Below, piece after piece: positions 9,495 to 17,634 of a DNA stretch of 64,000 bases. A model generated the notes under the pieces. That model saw nothing but the letters and a program-made list of their open reading frames with translations, was not told the DNA's origin and ran no database searches. The stretch comes from AP-15 sp963777435. GTDB taxonomy: Bacteria; Pseudomonadota; Alphaproteobacteria; ATCC43930; CGMCC-115725. A program made the translations under genes and the position numbers. The stretch spans positions 310,001 to 374,000 of the forward strand of contig CAVZQT010000002.1 of NCBI GenBank assembly GCA_963777435.1. Reading direction: 5' to 3'. Position 1 is the stretch's first letter; every line of letters starts with the position of its first letter.

Positions 9495-9947
9495 ATGTTG
9501 CTGTTTGTCGGTGCATGGGGCCTGTTGTCGCTGGGTTATCTGCTGCTTGTCGGTCAGTTGTCGGCGGACGAAATCGGTTTGGCGCTGGCATGTGGGCTGG
9601 CCGCTGCAGGCTGGTCTGTCGCCATCAGAAGAGTGGCCGTTCTTGGTTTCCGGTTCGAGCCGGCCGCCGCTTGGGTCATCATCACCGCTGTCGCGAAACT
9701 GCCGCGCACAATAGCAGCGGTCGCCACCGCCCTATTGCATGCCCGAAATGGCACAGTGGTTTGGGAACTTTTTATTCGCGGGCGCGATCTCGACCTGTCC
9801 GATGCCGCGCGGCGCGCTGTCGTACTGCTGGCGGTTTCGCTGACCCCCGATAAATTTGCACTGCGGCTGCCGCACGGGCGGGACGAAATCGAATTGCACA
9901 GCCTGGTCGGCTCGCCGGCGCAGTCGGATCTGAGGTGGCCGGCATGA
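9495..9947 (+). CDS. mrpE: Na+/H+ antiporter subunit E (MrpE/MnhE)
   Basis: This 150-residue membrane protein has an N-terminal pair of hydrophobic segments and the MrpE-type C-terminal region ('VLLAVSLTPDKFAL', then an acidic soluble tail). It is the first gene of a seven-gene operon in which every junction overlaps by four bases. MrpE is a small accessory subunit of multi-subunit cation/proton antiporters in the inner membrane. Gene order here matches archaeal MbhA-H rather than classical MrpA-G. Confidence 0.85.
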   Translation: MLLFVGAWGLLSLGYLLLVGQLSADEIGLALACGLAAAGWSVAIRRVAVLGFRFEPAAAWVIITAVAKLPRTIAAVATALLHARNGTVVWELFIRGRDLDLSDAARRAVVLLAVSLTPDKFALRLPHGRDEIELHSLVGSPAQSDLRWPA

Positions 9948-10195
9948 CGGTCTGGCTGGCCGCCGCGGTCGCGCTGGTTCCGCCGTTGGCAATGGCCGCG
10001 TTGATGTGTGCTCGGGGCAACTTGGCAGAACGGTTCGCCGCGGGGCAGCTCGCCGGGTCAATCGCTGTGCTGCTTTTCATCATGATGTCGTTCGCGTTCG
10101 ATCAGGCTTCGTCGATGGATTTGGCACTGACATTGGCTATCCTGACGCTGCCGGCGACATTGCTCTATGCCCTGTTTATCGAGCGCTGGCTGTGA
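9944..10195 (+). CDS. mrpF: Na+/H+ antiporter subunit F (MrpF/MnhF)
   Basis: An 83-residue protein with three predicted membrane helices and little else, as expected for MrpF. The ATG at 9944 overlaps the mrpE stop as ATGA, which fits the pattern of the other junctions. A GTG three codons earlier is possible but breaks that pattern. It is translationally coupled on both sides. It serves as a small membrane subunit of the antiporter. Confidence 0.82.
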   Translation: MTVWLAAAVALVPPLAMAALMCARGNLAERFAAGQLAGSIAVLLFIMMSFAFDQASSMDLALTLAILTLPATLLYALFIERWL

Positions 10196-10476
10196 CGGCG
10201 GCGGTCGCAATCCTGCTTGGGCTGACGATCCTGTCCGCGTGGCTCGGGAGTTTCGGGTTTTTGCGGTTCGAAAGCGCGCTTGATCGCCTGCACTGCGCCA
10301 GCTTTGTCAACGCAGCCGGTGGGCTCACGGTGACGATCGCCGCCATCGTCCAGGACGGGATGAGCGACCGCGCGCTGAAGACGATGGCGCTATTCGTGAT
10401 CCTGCTACTGGGCGGGGCGGCATTGACCCACGCCGCCGGGCGCGCCTTGGTTTTACGCGACGGAACCGGTCGATGA
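10192..10476 (+). CDS. mrpG: Na+/H+ antiporter subunit G (MrpG/MnhG)
   Basis: The GTG at 10192 overlaps the preceding stop (GTGA) and gives a 94-residue, three-helix protein with the MrpG signature 'GSFGFLRFESALDRLHCASFVN'-like region after the first helix. A longer frame starting at 10006 would lie inside mrpF and is rejected. Small membrane subunit of the multi-subunit antiporter. Confidence 0.85.
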   Translation: MTAAVAILLGLTILSAWLGSFGFLRFESALDRLHCASFVNAAGGLTVTIAAIVQDGMSDRALKTMALFVILLLGGAALTHAAGRALVLRDGTGR

Positions 10477-10718
10477 CTTTCCTAATGACCGGTCTGCTGC
10501 TGCTTGGTGTTCTTTCGGGAACCGGTGTCGTGCTGTCGCGTGACCCGCGCCGGCAAGTCTTTGCACTAGCCGTCAATGGCACGGTGCTGGCATTGCTGTT
10601 TTTTGCATTGCAGGCGCCAGACGTCGCATTATCCGAACTGGCGGTAGGAACCGCGGCAACCCCATTGCTTTTTTTGGCGACCCTGGCCGCGATAAGAATG
10701 AATCGGCAGCGGCAATGA
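10473..10718 (+). CDS. Antiporter subunit like MbhD / MrpA C-terminal part (DUF4040)
   Basis: The 81-residue protein has three membrane helices and the motif 'NGTVLALLFFALQAPDVALSE', with the conserved acidic residues of the DUF4040/MbhD domain. In classical Mrp systems this domain is the C-terminal part of the large MrpA subunit. In archaeal membrane-bound hydrogenases it is a separate subunit, MbhD. Here it is a free-standing gene overlapping its neighbours by ATGA, and the large NuoL-like part of MrpA is not found in the window. Confidence 0.75.
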   Translation: MTFLMTGLLLLGVLSGTGVVLSRDPRRQVFALAVNGTVLALLFFALQAPDVALSELAVGTAATPLLFLATLAAIRMNRQRQ

Positions 10719-11476
10719 CGCCGCGCTGGCGCACGACACTTCTCGGGCTTGCCGGAGTTTGTCTCGCCCCGGCGGTGTGGCGAGTAGCTGCGTCGCTCCC
10801 CGCTTTTGGCGAGCCAACCGAGCAGTACGGGCCCACGGTCAATCGCCTGGGGCCGCAATTGCGCCATGTCTCCAACATGGTCAGTGCCGTCAATTTCGAC
10901 TTTCGCGGGATCGACACACTGGGCGAAGAATTTATGTTGCTGGGTGCGGTTACCGGCGCCGCGGTGTTGTTGCGGGGGGCGCGTGGTGAGGATTTGAGCG
11001 CCAAGGCCGGCAGACTGGAAGGTCGCGCGCTGGTCGGCCGCGCCGAGTTGACAATCCTGATCTGCCGTCTGCTGGGCCCAGTCGTTCTGTTGTTCGGGCT
11101 CTATATGGCGCTGCATGCGATGGTCACGCCGGGCGGCGGTTTTCAGGGCGGCGTAGTTATCGCGTCGGGGCTGTTGCTGACCTATCTGGGCGAGGGCTAT
11201 CGCGGCTGGCGCGAACTCGTCAACTCGCACATCGCCGCTGCGTTCGAGGGCGGGGGAGCATTGTTGTTCGCACTCGCCGGTCTGGCGCCGATGGCGACCG
11301 GCGCCGTCTTCATGCAGAACATATTACCCTTGGGCACCTTCCGGGATGTGTTCTCCGGCGGGCTGATGGTGGTCGTGAACGCCGGTGTCGGTTTTGCGGT
11401 CACCGGCGGGTTCGCCATGCTGTTCCTCGAATTCCTCGAAGAAACCCGTGCCCTGCAATCCGAGGACCGGGCATGA
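10715..11476 (+). CDS. Fused MbhE-like/MrpB antiporter subunit
   Basis: The 253-residue protein joins two parts. The N-terminal ~110 residues, with 'GPTVNRLGPQLRHVSNMVSAVNFDFRG'-type sequence, resemble MbhE, the last MrpA segment ('NVVNVILVDFRGFDTLGE' pattern). The C-terminal ~140 residues with 'HAMVTPGGGFQGGVVIASGLLLTYL' are MrpB. This fusion takes the place of the MbhE and MbhF subunits of archaeal systems. It is translationally coupled to its neighbours by ATGA overlaps. Membrane subunit of the Na+/H+ antiporter. Confidence 0.78.
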   Translation: MTPRWRTTLLGLAGVCLAPAVWRVAASLPAFGEPTEQYGPTVNRLGPQLRHVSNMVSAVNFDFRGIDTLGEEFMLLGAVTGAAVLLRGARGEDLSAKAGRLEGRALVGRAELTILICRLLGPVVLLFGLYMALHAMVTPGGGFQGGVVIASGLLLTYLGEGYRGWRELVNSHIAAAFEGGGALLFALAGLAPMATGAVFMQNILPLGTFRDVFSGGLMVVVNAGVGFAVTGGFAMLFLEFLEETRALQSEDRA

Positions 11477-11829
11477 GTGTCCTGCCCTGGCTGATTGCAG
11501 CATGGCTCTTCGGCGTCGGTCTTTACGGCATCGTTTCGAGCCGAAACTTTGTCCACCTGATCGGCTGCCTATCCGTGTGCCAGTCATCGACTTATCTCCT
11601 GCTCCTCTCGGTCGGCTACCGCTGGGGTGCCGGCCCGCCGATCTTTTATGACCATCCGCCCGGCACGCCGGCGGTCGATCCTATCGTCCAGGCGCTGGTA
11701 CTGACCGACATTGTCGTTGGCGCGACGGTTACGGCACTGCTGCTGGCAATGGTCATGCAGGTCGACCGTAAATATGCCGAACTCGACCCGCAGAAGTTGC
11801 GCCCGCTATTTGCCAAAGCTCACCAGTGA
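11473..11829 (+). CDS. mrpC: Na+/H+ antiporter subunit C (MrpC/MnhC, NuoK-like)
   Basis: A 118-residue, three-helix protein of the NuoK/MrpC family. It shows 'GLYGIVSSRNFVHLIGCLSVCQSSTYLLL' in helices 1-2 (with the SRN replacing the usual loop) and 'DPIVQALVLTDIVVGATVTALLLAMVMQ' in helix 3, matching MrpC's 'DPLPQALVLTAIVI'. NuoK-type subunits supply part of the ion path in complex I and in Mrp. It overlaps the MrpD gene by GTGA. Confidence 0.88.
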   Translation: MSVLPWLIAAWLFGVGLYGIVSSRNFVHLIGCLSVCQSSTYLLLLSVGYRWGAGPPIFYDHPPGTPAVDPIVQALVLTDIVVGATVTALLLAMVMQVDRKYAELDPQKLRPLFAKAHQ

Positions 11830-13586
11830 GCCTGCCTCTCAATCTTGTGCCATTGACGGTCGCGTTGCCGCTGGCCGTCGCTGCGGCGATGCTCGCTGTT
11901 GCCCACCTCTTGCCGGCCCGGATCCCCGACCTAATGGCGACACTGACCGCCGTTGCCGTCGCGTGTATTTGCGGCTTTTTGGCGGTGGAGAGCGAACGGC
12001 ACGGGGTGCTGACCTATTGGTTCGGCGGTTGGACCCCACGGCCAGGCGTAGTTCTCGGGATCGCGTTTGGCGTTGATCCCGCAAGCGCGTCCATCGCCAG
12101 CTTTATCGGTCTGTTGTTTGCCGCCACCCTCGTCTTTGCCTGGGGCTATTTCGATGAAGTACACGCTCATTTTCACGTATTGATGCTGCTGTTCCTGGCC
12201 GCCATGGTCGGCTTTTGCCTGACCAGGGATTTGTTCAATCTATTCGTCTGGTTCGAGGTAATGAGCGTCGCGGCATTCGCATTGACAGCCTACCGGCTGG
12301 AGATGCCGTCGCTGACGGGCGCACTGAACTTTACGGCCACCAACAGTATCGCGAGCTTTATGATGCTCGGGGGCGTCGGGCTGATCTATGCCCGGGCCGG
12401 CGTGCTCGATTTCGAAGCGCTCAGGCATGCGGTCGATCGCACCGGCAACGATCCGGTTTTTATCGGCGCATTCTGCCTGCTTTCCGCGGCGCTGATGATC
12501 AAGGCGGCGATCCTGCCCTTCCATTTCTGGTTGTCGGACGCACACGCGGTCGCCCCAAGCCCGGTCTCAGTGATCTTTTCTGGGGCGATGGTCAGCCTCG
12601 GCCTATTTGGTTTGGCCAAGCTGACGCTACGGGTCTTCGCCAACTCGGCACAGGCTCGCTTCCTCGTGCAGGATCTGTTCTTTGCGCTCGGCGCCGCCAC
12701 CGCGATCGTCGGCGCGCTAATGACCCGGTCGCAACGGCATCTCAAGCGCATGCTGGCCTTTTCCACGATCAGCCATATCGGCATCATGTTGACCGGGGTC
12801 GCCGCACTCTCCGCGACTGGGCTCGCAGGCTTCTTTGTCTACTTCGTCGGCCACGGATTGGTGAAGGGGGCGCTGTTTATGCTGGTCGGTGTCCTGATGG
12901 CCGAATGCGCCAAGGTCGATGAGCTCGACCTGTTCGGCAGCGGCCGCGGCCTCGCACCCGCCGGTGTCGCCATGGCCGCCGCGGGATTGCTGCTTGCCGG
13001 AGCGCCATGGGGCCTGCTCGACGCCGGCACACGGCTCGTCCACGAGGCGGGCAAATCGGCGCATGGCGGCTGGTTCGCAGGGGTGCTGCTGATCGGTAGC
13101 GCGCTGACCGGCGCCACCGTGCTGCGTGCTTCCGGCCGTATCTTTCTCGGTTTGGGATCGGCTCCCAACCCGGAAGAGACCGCATCGCCGAGTGAGGAGG
13201 AGCAGGAGCAGGGCTCCCGCCCGCTCTGGCTGATGATGGTGCCAATTGCTTTGCTGATCGCGCTTTCTCTGCTGCCGGGCAGTCTCGCTGAGGCAATTGC
13301 TCCCAAATTTGTCGGTCTGTTCGCGCCCGTATTTGCCGGGCAAGAATCGGCGGTTTCCTCGTCTTCGACGACATTGGCATGGGCCTCGACCGCGCTCGCA
13401 GTCGGTATAGCAAGTTTTGATCTAGCGCGAGATCGCCTACCTCGCGGGATTGTTGGCGGGATCGATGCCGTCTCCGACCTTCCGTACCGAGTACTCAACC
13501 CGCTGCACAGCGGTCTCGTCGGCGACTATGTGGTGTGGATCGCTCTCGGCTTAGCGTGCTTTACGGTCGTTCTGGCGTTTGCCTGA
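11826..13586 (+). CDS. mrpD: Na+/H+ antiporter subunit D (MrpD/MnhD, NuoN/NuoL-like)
   Basis: The 586-residue multi-spanning protein is the proton-translocating antiporter-like subunit, in the same family as NuoL/M/N. It shows 'FNLFVWFEVMSVAAFALTAY', with the conserved glutamate of helix 5, 'LMIKAAILPFHFWLSDAHAVAPSPVS' around the key lysine of helix 7, and 'LKRMLAFSTISHIG'. The C-terminal ~120 residues include an acidic linker of the type 'PSEEEQEQG' before the last helices. It is the only antiporter-like large subunit in this operon. GTG start overlapping the mrpC stop. Confidence 0.88.
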   Translation: MSLPLNLVPLTVALPLAVAAAMLAVAHLLPARIPDLMATLTAVAVACICGFLAVESERHGVLTYWFGGWTPRPGVVLGIAFGVDPASASIASFIGLLFAATLVFAWGYFDEVHAHFHVLMLLFLAAMVGFCLTRDLFNLFVWFEVMSVAAFALTAYRLEMPSLTGALNFTATNSIASFMMLGGVGLIYARAGVLDFEALRHAVDRTGNDPVFIGAFCLLSAALMIKAAILPFHFWLSDAHAVAPSPVSVIFSGAMVSLGLFGLAKLTLRVFANSAQARFLVQDLFFALGAATAIVGALMTRSQRHLKRMLAFSTISHIGIMLTGVAALSATGLAGFFVYFVGHGLVKGALFMLVGVLMAECAKVDELDLFGSGRGLAPAGVAMAAAGLLLAGAPWGLLDAGTRLVHEAGKSAHGGWFAGVLLIGSALTGATVLRASGRIFLGLGSAPNPEETASPSEEEQEQGSRPLWLMMVPIALLIALSLLPGSLAEAIAPKFVGLFAPVFAGQESAVSSSSTTLAWASTALAVGIASFDLARDRLPRGIVGGIDAVSDLPYRVLNPLHSGLVGDYVVWIALGLACFTVVLAFA

Positions 13587-13768
13587 AAGCCAAGGCCTTT
13601 GCGGCTGATCGAGGAGGATTGGTAACCCAATCGCTACTCTCGGAACCGGTGCAACCTGAACACGGTTTGTCTGTCACCGGAACGAGCGAGATCATGCTGA
13701 GCACCAAAAAAATCCTCGGAGACCCTACGAACTATCTGCGAAACGCCGGTCGCCGCGGCGGGCATTAG

Positions 13769-14905
13769 ATGTCCGCGGCTGAGCTGCGGACCTTGCCGGC
13801 GCTGGCGATGACCGACGATCCGGTCGCCGCGGCAAGGGCGGCACGCCTTCGGCATGTCAGCGATGACGGCCCTGGCATCACTCGGCACCAAGCCCGTCAT
13901 GGCTTCGATTACCGCGATATTCATGGCGAATTGATCAGCGACGTCGACACATTGAGCCGCATCAAATCTTTGGCAATCCCGCCGGCATGGACCGATGTCT
14001 GGATCTGCCCATGGCCGAACGGGCATATCCAGGCAGTCGGACGCGACGCCCGCGGCCGCAAGCAGTACCGCTATCACCCGCGCTGGCGCGAGACGCGCGA
14101 CGAGACGAAATACCACCGCATGCTGGTCTTCAGCCACGCGCTGCCACGCATTCGCGCGCGTGTTGAGGCCGATCTGGGGCGGCGTGGGTTGCCGCGTGAA
14201 CGCGTCCTGGCGGCAATCGTCCGCCTGATGGAGCTGACATTGTTCCGCATAGGCAACGAAGAATATTCGCGCACCAACCACAGCTTTGGACTGACGACCT
14301 TGCGCAACCGGCACGCGGTGATAGCCGGCGACCACATCCGGCTCAGTTTTCGCGGCAAGAGCGGGGTACGGCATGAGGGGCGGATTACCGACCGCCGTCT
14401 CGCCCGCATCATCAAAAACTGCCGCGATCTACCCGGTTATGAACTATTCCAGTACCTCGACGAGGACGGCAACCCGCACACGGTGGATTCTGATGACGTC
14501 AACGCCTATCTGCGCGAGATTAGCGGCGAGGACATAACTGCCAAAGACTTCCGAACCTGGGCAGGCACTCATCTCGCCGCTATGGCGTTGCAGGAATTGC
14601 ACGCACTGGGCGACGGTACGGCGGCCAAATCGACGATCGTCCGAGCGGTCGAGCGCGTCTCCAAACATCTCGGCAATACCGCGGCGGTATGCCGTAAATG
14701 CTACATTCACCCAGCGATCTTCGAGGGTTATCTCGACGGAACATTGCTGCATACACTCGAAGCTCGCACCCGCGCCTTTTTGGCCAAAAACATCGAGGGG
14801 ATGAGCGCCGAGGAGGCGGCCGTGGTTGCCTTTCTCCGCCTTCGCATCGCCAAGCTCGCCCGCGAAGCGGACGAACCCCGGCGGCGCCGCCGCGCGGCGG
14901 GCTAG
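13769..14905 (+). CDS. DNA topoisomerase IB (poxvirus type)
   Basis: The 378-residue enzyme has the bacterial type IB layout: an N-terminal domain with 'GFDYRDIHGELISD', then 'LAIPPAWTDVWICPWPNGHIQA', the catalytic domain with Arg/Lys residues in 'FRGKSGVRHEG', and the nucleophile Tyr312 in 'CRKCYIHPAIFEGY'. It relaxes supercoils by nicking one strand through a 3'-phosphotyrosine link. It has no obvious functional tie to the antiporter operon upstream or the GT9-like gene downstream. Length agrees with family members of 330-380 residues. Confidence 0.9.
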   Translation: MSAAELRTLPALAMTDDPVAAARAARLRHVSDDGPGITRHQARHGFDYRDIHGELISDVDTLSRIKSLAIPPAWTDVWICPWPNGHIQAVGRDARGRKQYRYHPRWRETRDETKYHRMLVFSHALPRIRARVEADLGRRGLPRERVLAAIVRLMELTLFRIGNEEYSRTNHSFGLTTLRNRHAVIAGDHIRLSFRGKSGVRHEGRITDRRLARIIKNCRDLPGYELFQYLDEDGNPHTVDSDDVNAYLREISGEDITAKDFRTWAGTHLAAMALQELHALGDGTAAKSTIVRAVERVSKHLGNTAAVCRKCYIHPAIFEGYLDGTLLHTLEARTRAFLAKNIEGMSAEEAAVVAFLRLRIAKLAREADEPRRRRRAAG

Positions 14906-14940
14906 CGCCGGTACTCCCTACCGAAAGGTCCCGCTGAGCA

Positions 14941-15987
14941 ATGCGCGACCCATGGCAAGAGGCGATGCTCGACGGCGACTTCGATCGCGCCTGGGCGATC
15001 AGCGACGAGATAATGCGGCAGCGGGTCGGACATTCCTGCGCTCAATTGCCATACCACCTCCGCTGGGTGTGGGACGGCAGCGCGCTACGCGGCCGCAATG
15101 TGCTGGTGCGGTGCTATCACGGCCTCGGCGACACGTTGCAGTTCATCCGTTTCGTCCCACGTCTCGCAGCCATGGCCGGGAGTGTCGCGGTGGAAGCGCA
15201 GCCGGAGCTGCTGCCATTATTGTCCTCGGCTGATGGTATTTCGGCACTCTACCCGCTCGGCGCAGCCAGCCCGAGTTTCGACGTAGCGATCGAATCGATG
15301 GAACTGCCGCACGCCCTGCGGATCAGTCTTGACCAACTGCCGGGGCCGATCCCTTACCTAAGGGTGCCGAGCGCTCCGATGGGTTCGTCCTTGCTGCGCC
15401 AGAGCGTCCCGAGACGGCTGCGCATCGGGGTCGTCTGGGCAGCCGGCAACTGGCGCCGCGAGCGCTCCCTGCCGCCGGCGCTGCTGCTGCCTCTTACCCG
15501 GCTGCCGCTCGACCTGGTTTGCTTGCAGCTTGGCCCGGCGCGCCATGATCCCTCGGCCGCCACCCTGCTTCGGATTTTCGCGTCAGTCGTGTCGGAGAAT
15601 CCGACGATCGTCGAGACAGCTGCGTTGCTTTGCGATCTCGACCTGATCGTCACCGTCGACACGATGGTCGCGCATCTCGCGGGCGCGCTTGGCCGGCCGG
15701 TTTGGATATTGCTCGACGCCGAAGCGGATTGGCGCTGGATGCGAAATCGCGACGATAGCCCGTGGTATCCGACGATGCGGCTGTTTCGGCAGATACGGCC
15801 GGGCAGATGGGAGTCGGTCGTGGATCAACTGATGGCGGCACTTATCGAAAGGGCGCTCCAGGCCGATGCGGAACGAGACCAATATCGTCTTGTTGAAAGG
15901 ATGGTTACTTTCAACGACGGAGTTGGCCATGGCGACGCATACCTCAGCCGGAGCGCATATCACGACCGATCACGAGGAGATCCGTGA
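14941..15987 (+). CDS. GT9/heptosyltransferase-like protein
   Basis: The 348-residue product resembles the catalytic part of TPR-fused family-9 glycosyltransferases. Visible parts are 'CYHGLGDTLQFIRFVPRLAAM' near residue 60, the nucleotide-sugar region 'LDLIVTVDTMVAHLAGALGRPVWIL' and 'DWRWMRNRDDSPWYPTMRLFRQ', which is the family's C-terminal hallmark. The TPR repeats common in this family are missing, so the protein may be a short form. It lies 36 bases after topoisomerase IB. The gene's 3' end overlaps the next small gene. The acceptor is unknown. Confidence 0.7.
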   Translation: MRDPWQEAMLDGDFDRAWAISDEIMRQRVGHSCAQLPYHLRWVWDGSALRGRNVLVRCYHGLGDTLQFIRFVPRLAAMAGSVAVEAQPELLPLLSSADGISALYPLGAASPSFDVAIESMELPHALRISLDQLPGPIPYLRVPSAPMGSSLLRQSVPRRLRIGVVWAAGNWRRERSLPPALLLPLTRLPLDLVCLQLGPARHDPSAATLLRIFASVVSENPTIVETAALLCDLDLIVTVDTMVAHLAGALGRPVWILLDAEADWRWMRNRDDSPWYPTMRLFRQIRPGRWESVVDQLMAALIERALQADAERDQYRLVERMVTFNDGVGHGDAYLSRSAYHDRSRGDP

Positions 15988-16285
15988 ATGGGCGGAGTCG
16001 CGCGGCGGCAAGCCCGCGGCGGTTAAGGCGACGCATCGCGGTAAAGATCCGGGGATTATCCGGCTGATCTTTCCCAATGCGCCAAATGCGAATGACGACA
16101 GCCTCGAAGAAATCTCCTGGGACGAGTTCTTTCAGAAATTCGACGAGTCCGATCTTGCCCTGCTGTACCAGGACAAAACGGCCAAGGGTGATGATAGCTT
16201 CTTTAATAAGCTGATCGGCCGCGAGACCGCCGAGGCACGGGAGCACGGCGACAACCACGCCTCCCGGCACCATCACCGCGATTGA
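15929..16285 (+). CDS. Small conserved protein of unknown function
   Basis: The chosen ATG at 15929 follows GACGGAG and gives 118 residues beginning 'ATHTSAGAHITTDHEEIREWAE'. A start at 15866 would add residues without family support. The sequence 'ISWDEFFQKFDESDLALLYQ' and the closing 'FNKLIGRETAE' match a small soluble protein family that I recall in many rhizobia, sometimes misnamed as a glucan branching enzyme. No catalytic motif is evident. It overlaps the GT9-like gene by 59 bases and ends 174 bases before the epimerase. Confidence 0.7.
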   Translation: MATHTSAGAHITTDHEEIREWAESRGGKPAAVKATHRGKDPGIIRLIFPNAPNANDDSLEEISWDEFFQKFDESDLALLYQDKTAKGDDSFFNKLIGRETAEAREHGDNHASRHHHRD

Positions 16286-16459
16286 CGCCAGCAATCCTCC
16301 AGGGGACCGCAGCAATAGCATATTTACGGGTCGCGAAACACCGGCGCCAAGATCTTGCTCGCTCAAATTGGGCCTGTCGCATGAGTTTCAGCCAGAACGT
16401 TTGAACCTTCTTGTAAGTACCGCGTTGTCGCTAAGTACCTTTGGCAATGCAAGGCGGGA

Positions 16460-17588
16460 ATGAACAAAACCATTCTGATCACCGGCGGCGCCGGGTTTAT
16501 CGCCTCGCATTGCGCCACCTTGCTGCTGCGGCAAGGGTGGCGGGTTCGTGCGCTCGATAATCTAGACCCGCAGATCCATCGGCCCGGAGCGCCGCCCCCC
16601 CGCCTATTTGGACAAGCGGATCGATCTGATCGTCGGCGATGTTCGATCACCGCGGATGGTCAAGCGTGCTCTCGCCGGCGTCGATGCGGTGCTCCACCTC
16701 GCCGCTCGGGTCGGGGTCGGACAAAGCATGTACGAGGTCGCCGACTATACCGACGTCAATTCCAGTGGCACCGCGGTTTTGCTGGAAGCGATGATCGAGC
16801 GCGCCAAACGCCGCCCCTTCAGCCGGCTCGTCGTCGCCTCGAGCATGAGCGTTTACGGTGAGGGCCTTTATCGTTCCCACACTGGCGCTCTGTTTCCGGT
16901 TGTCGAGCGCTCCCCGCACCAGCTGAAGGCCGGCCTATGGGAACCGACCGACGGCAAAGGCAACCCGCTTGAACCCGTGCCCACGCCCGAAACCAAGCCG
17001 GTCTCGGTGGGCTCGGTTTATGCGCTGTCGAAATACGACCAGGAGAGGCTGTGCCTGCTGGTCGGCGGCGCCTACAACATTCCGACCGTCGCGCTGCGCT
17101 TTTTCAACGTGTATGGGCCGCACCAGGCGTTGTCAAATCCCTATAGCGGCGTCCTCGCGATTTTTGCGGCGCGGCTCCTAAACGATCGGCCACCATTGAT
17201 TTTTGAAGACGGCCAGCAACGCCGCGATTTTGTCTATGTCGCTGATGTGGCCGAAGCCTGTCGCCTCGCGTTGAGCTGCGATGCTGCGGTCGGGCGCGCC
17301 TTCAACATCGGCAGCGGTCGCGCCGTGACAATCAACGAGGTGGCGCGGCTTCTGTCCGACGCGCTTGGCGTGTCGATCGAGCCCGAGATAACCGGGGAAT
17401 GTCGGGTTGGCGACATCCGCCACTGCTACCCCGATATCTCGCAAGCACACTCGATCCTCGGCTATCGCCCGCAAATTAGCCTCGAAGAAGGCATTGGCAA
17501 GCTGGTCCGATGGCTCGATGGACGGGTGGCTGTGGACCGGGTTGGCGAAGCGCTGAGCGCGCTCGCCTCGCGCGGCCTGACGGTGTGA
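16460..17588 (+). pseudogene. NAD-dependent sugar epimerase/dehydratase with C7-tract frameshift
   Basis: The first frame has the Rossmann motif TGGAGFIAS at residues 8-16. A second frame (+1, open from 16608) continues with 'LIVGDVRSP', 'VDAVLHLAARVGVGQSM', 'VASSMSVYGEG', the catalytic YxxxK as 'YALSKYDQERL', and 'FFNVYGPHQALSNPYSGV'. The two frames switch at a run of seven Cs (16595-16601). Six Cs would restore one protein of about 375 residues. The intact enzyme would epimerise or dehydrate a nucleotide sugar. It opens the saccharide cassette, 47 bases before the radical SAM gene. A sequencing error, slipped-strand switching or real loss are all possible. Confidence 0.75.
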
Positions 17589-17634
17589 TCGTGCCTTTCC
17601 CCAAGGGCCCACAGACGCTGCGAGCCTCGGCGCG

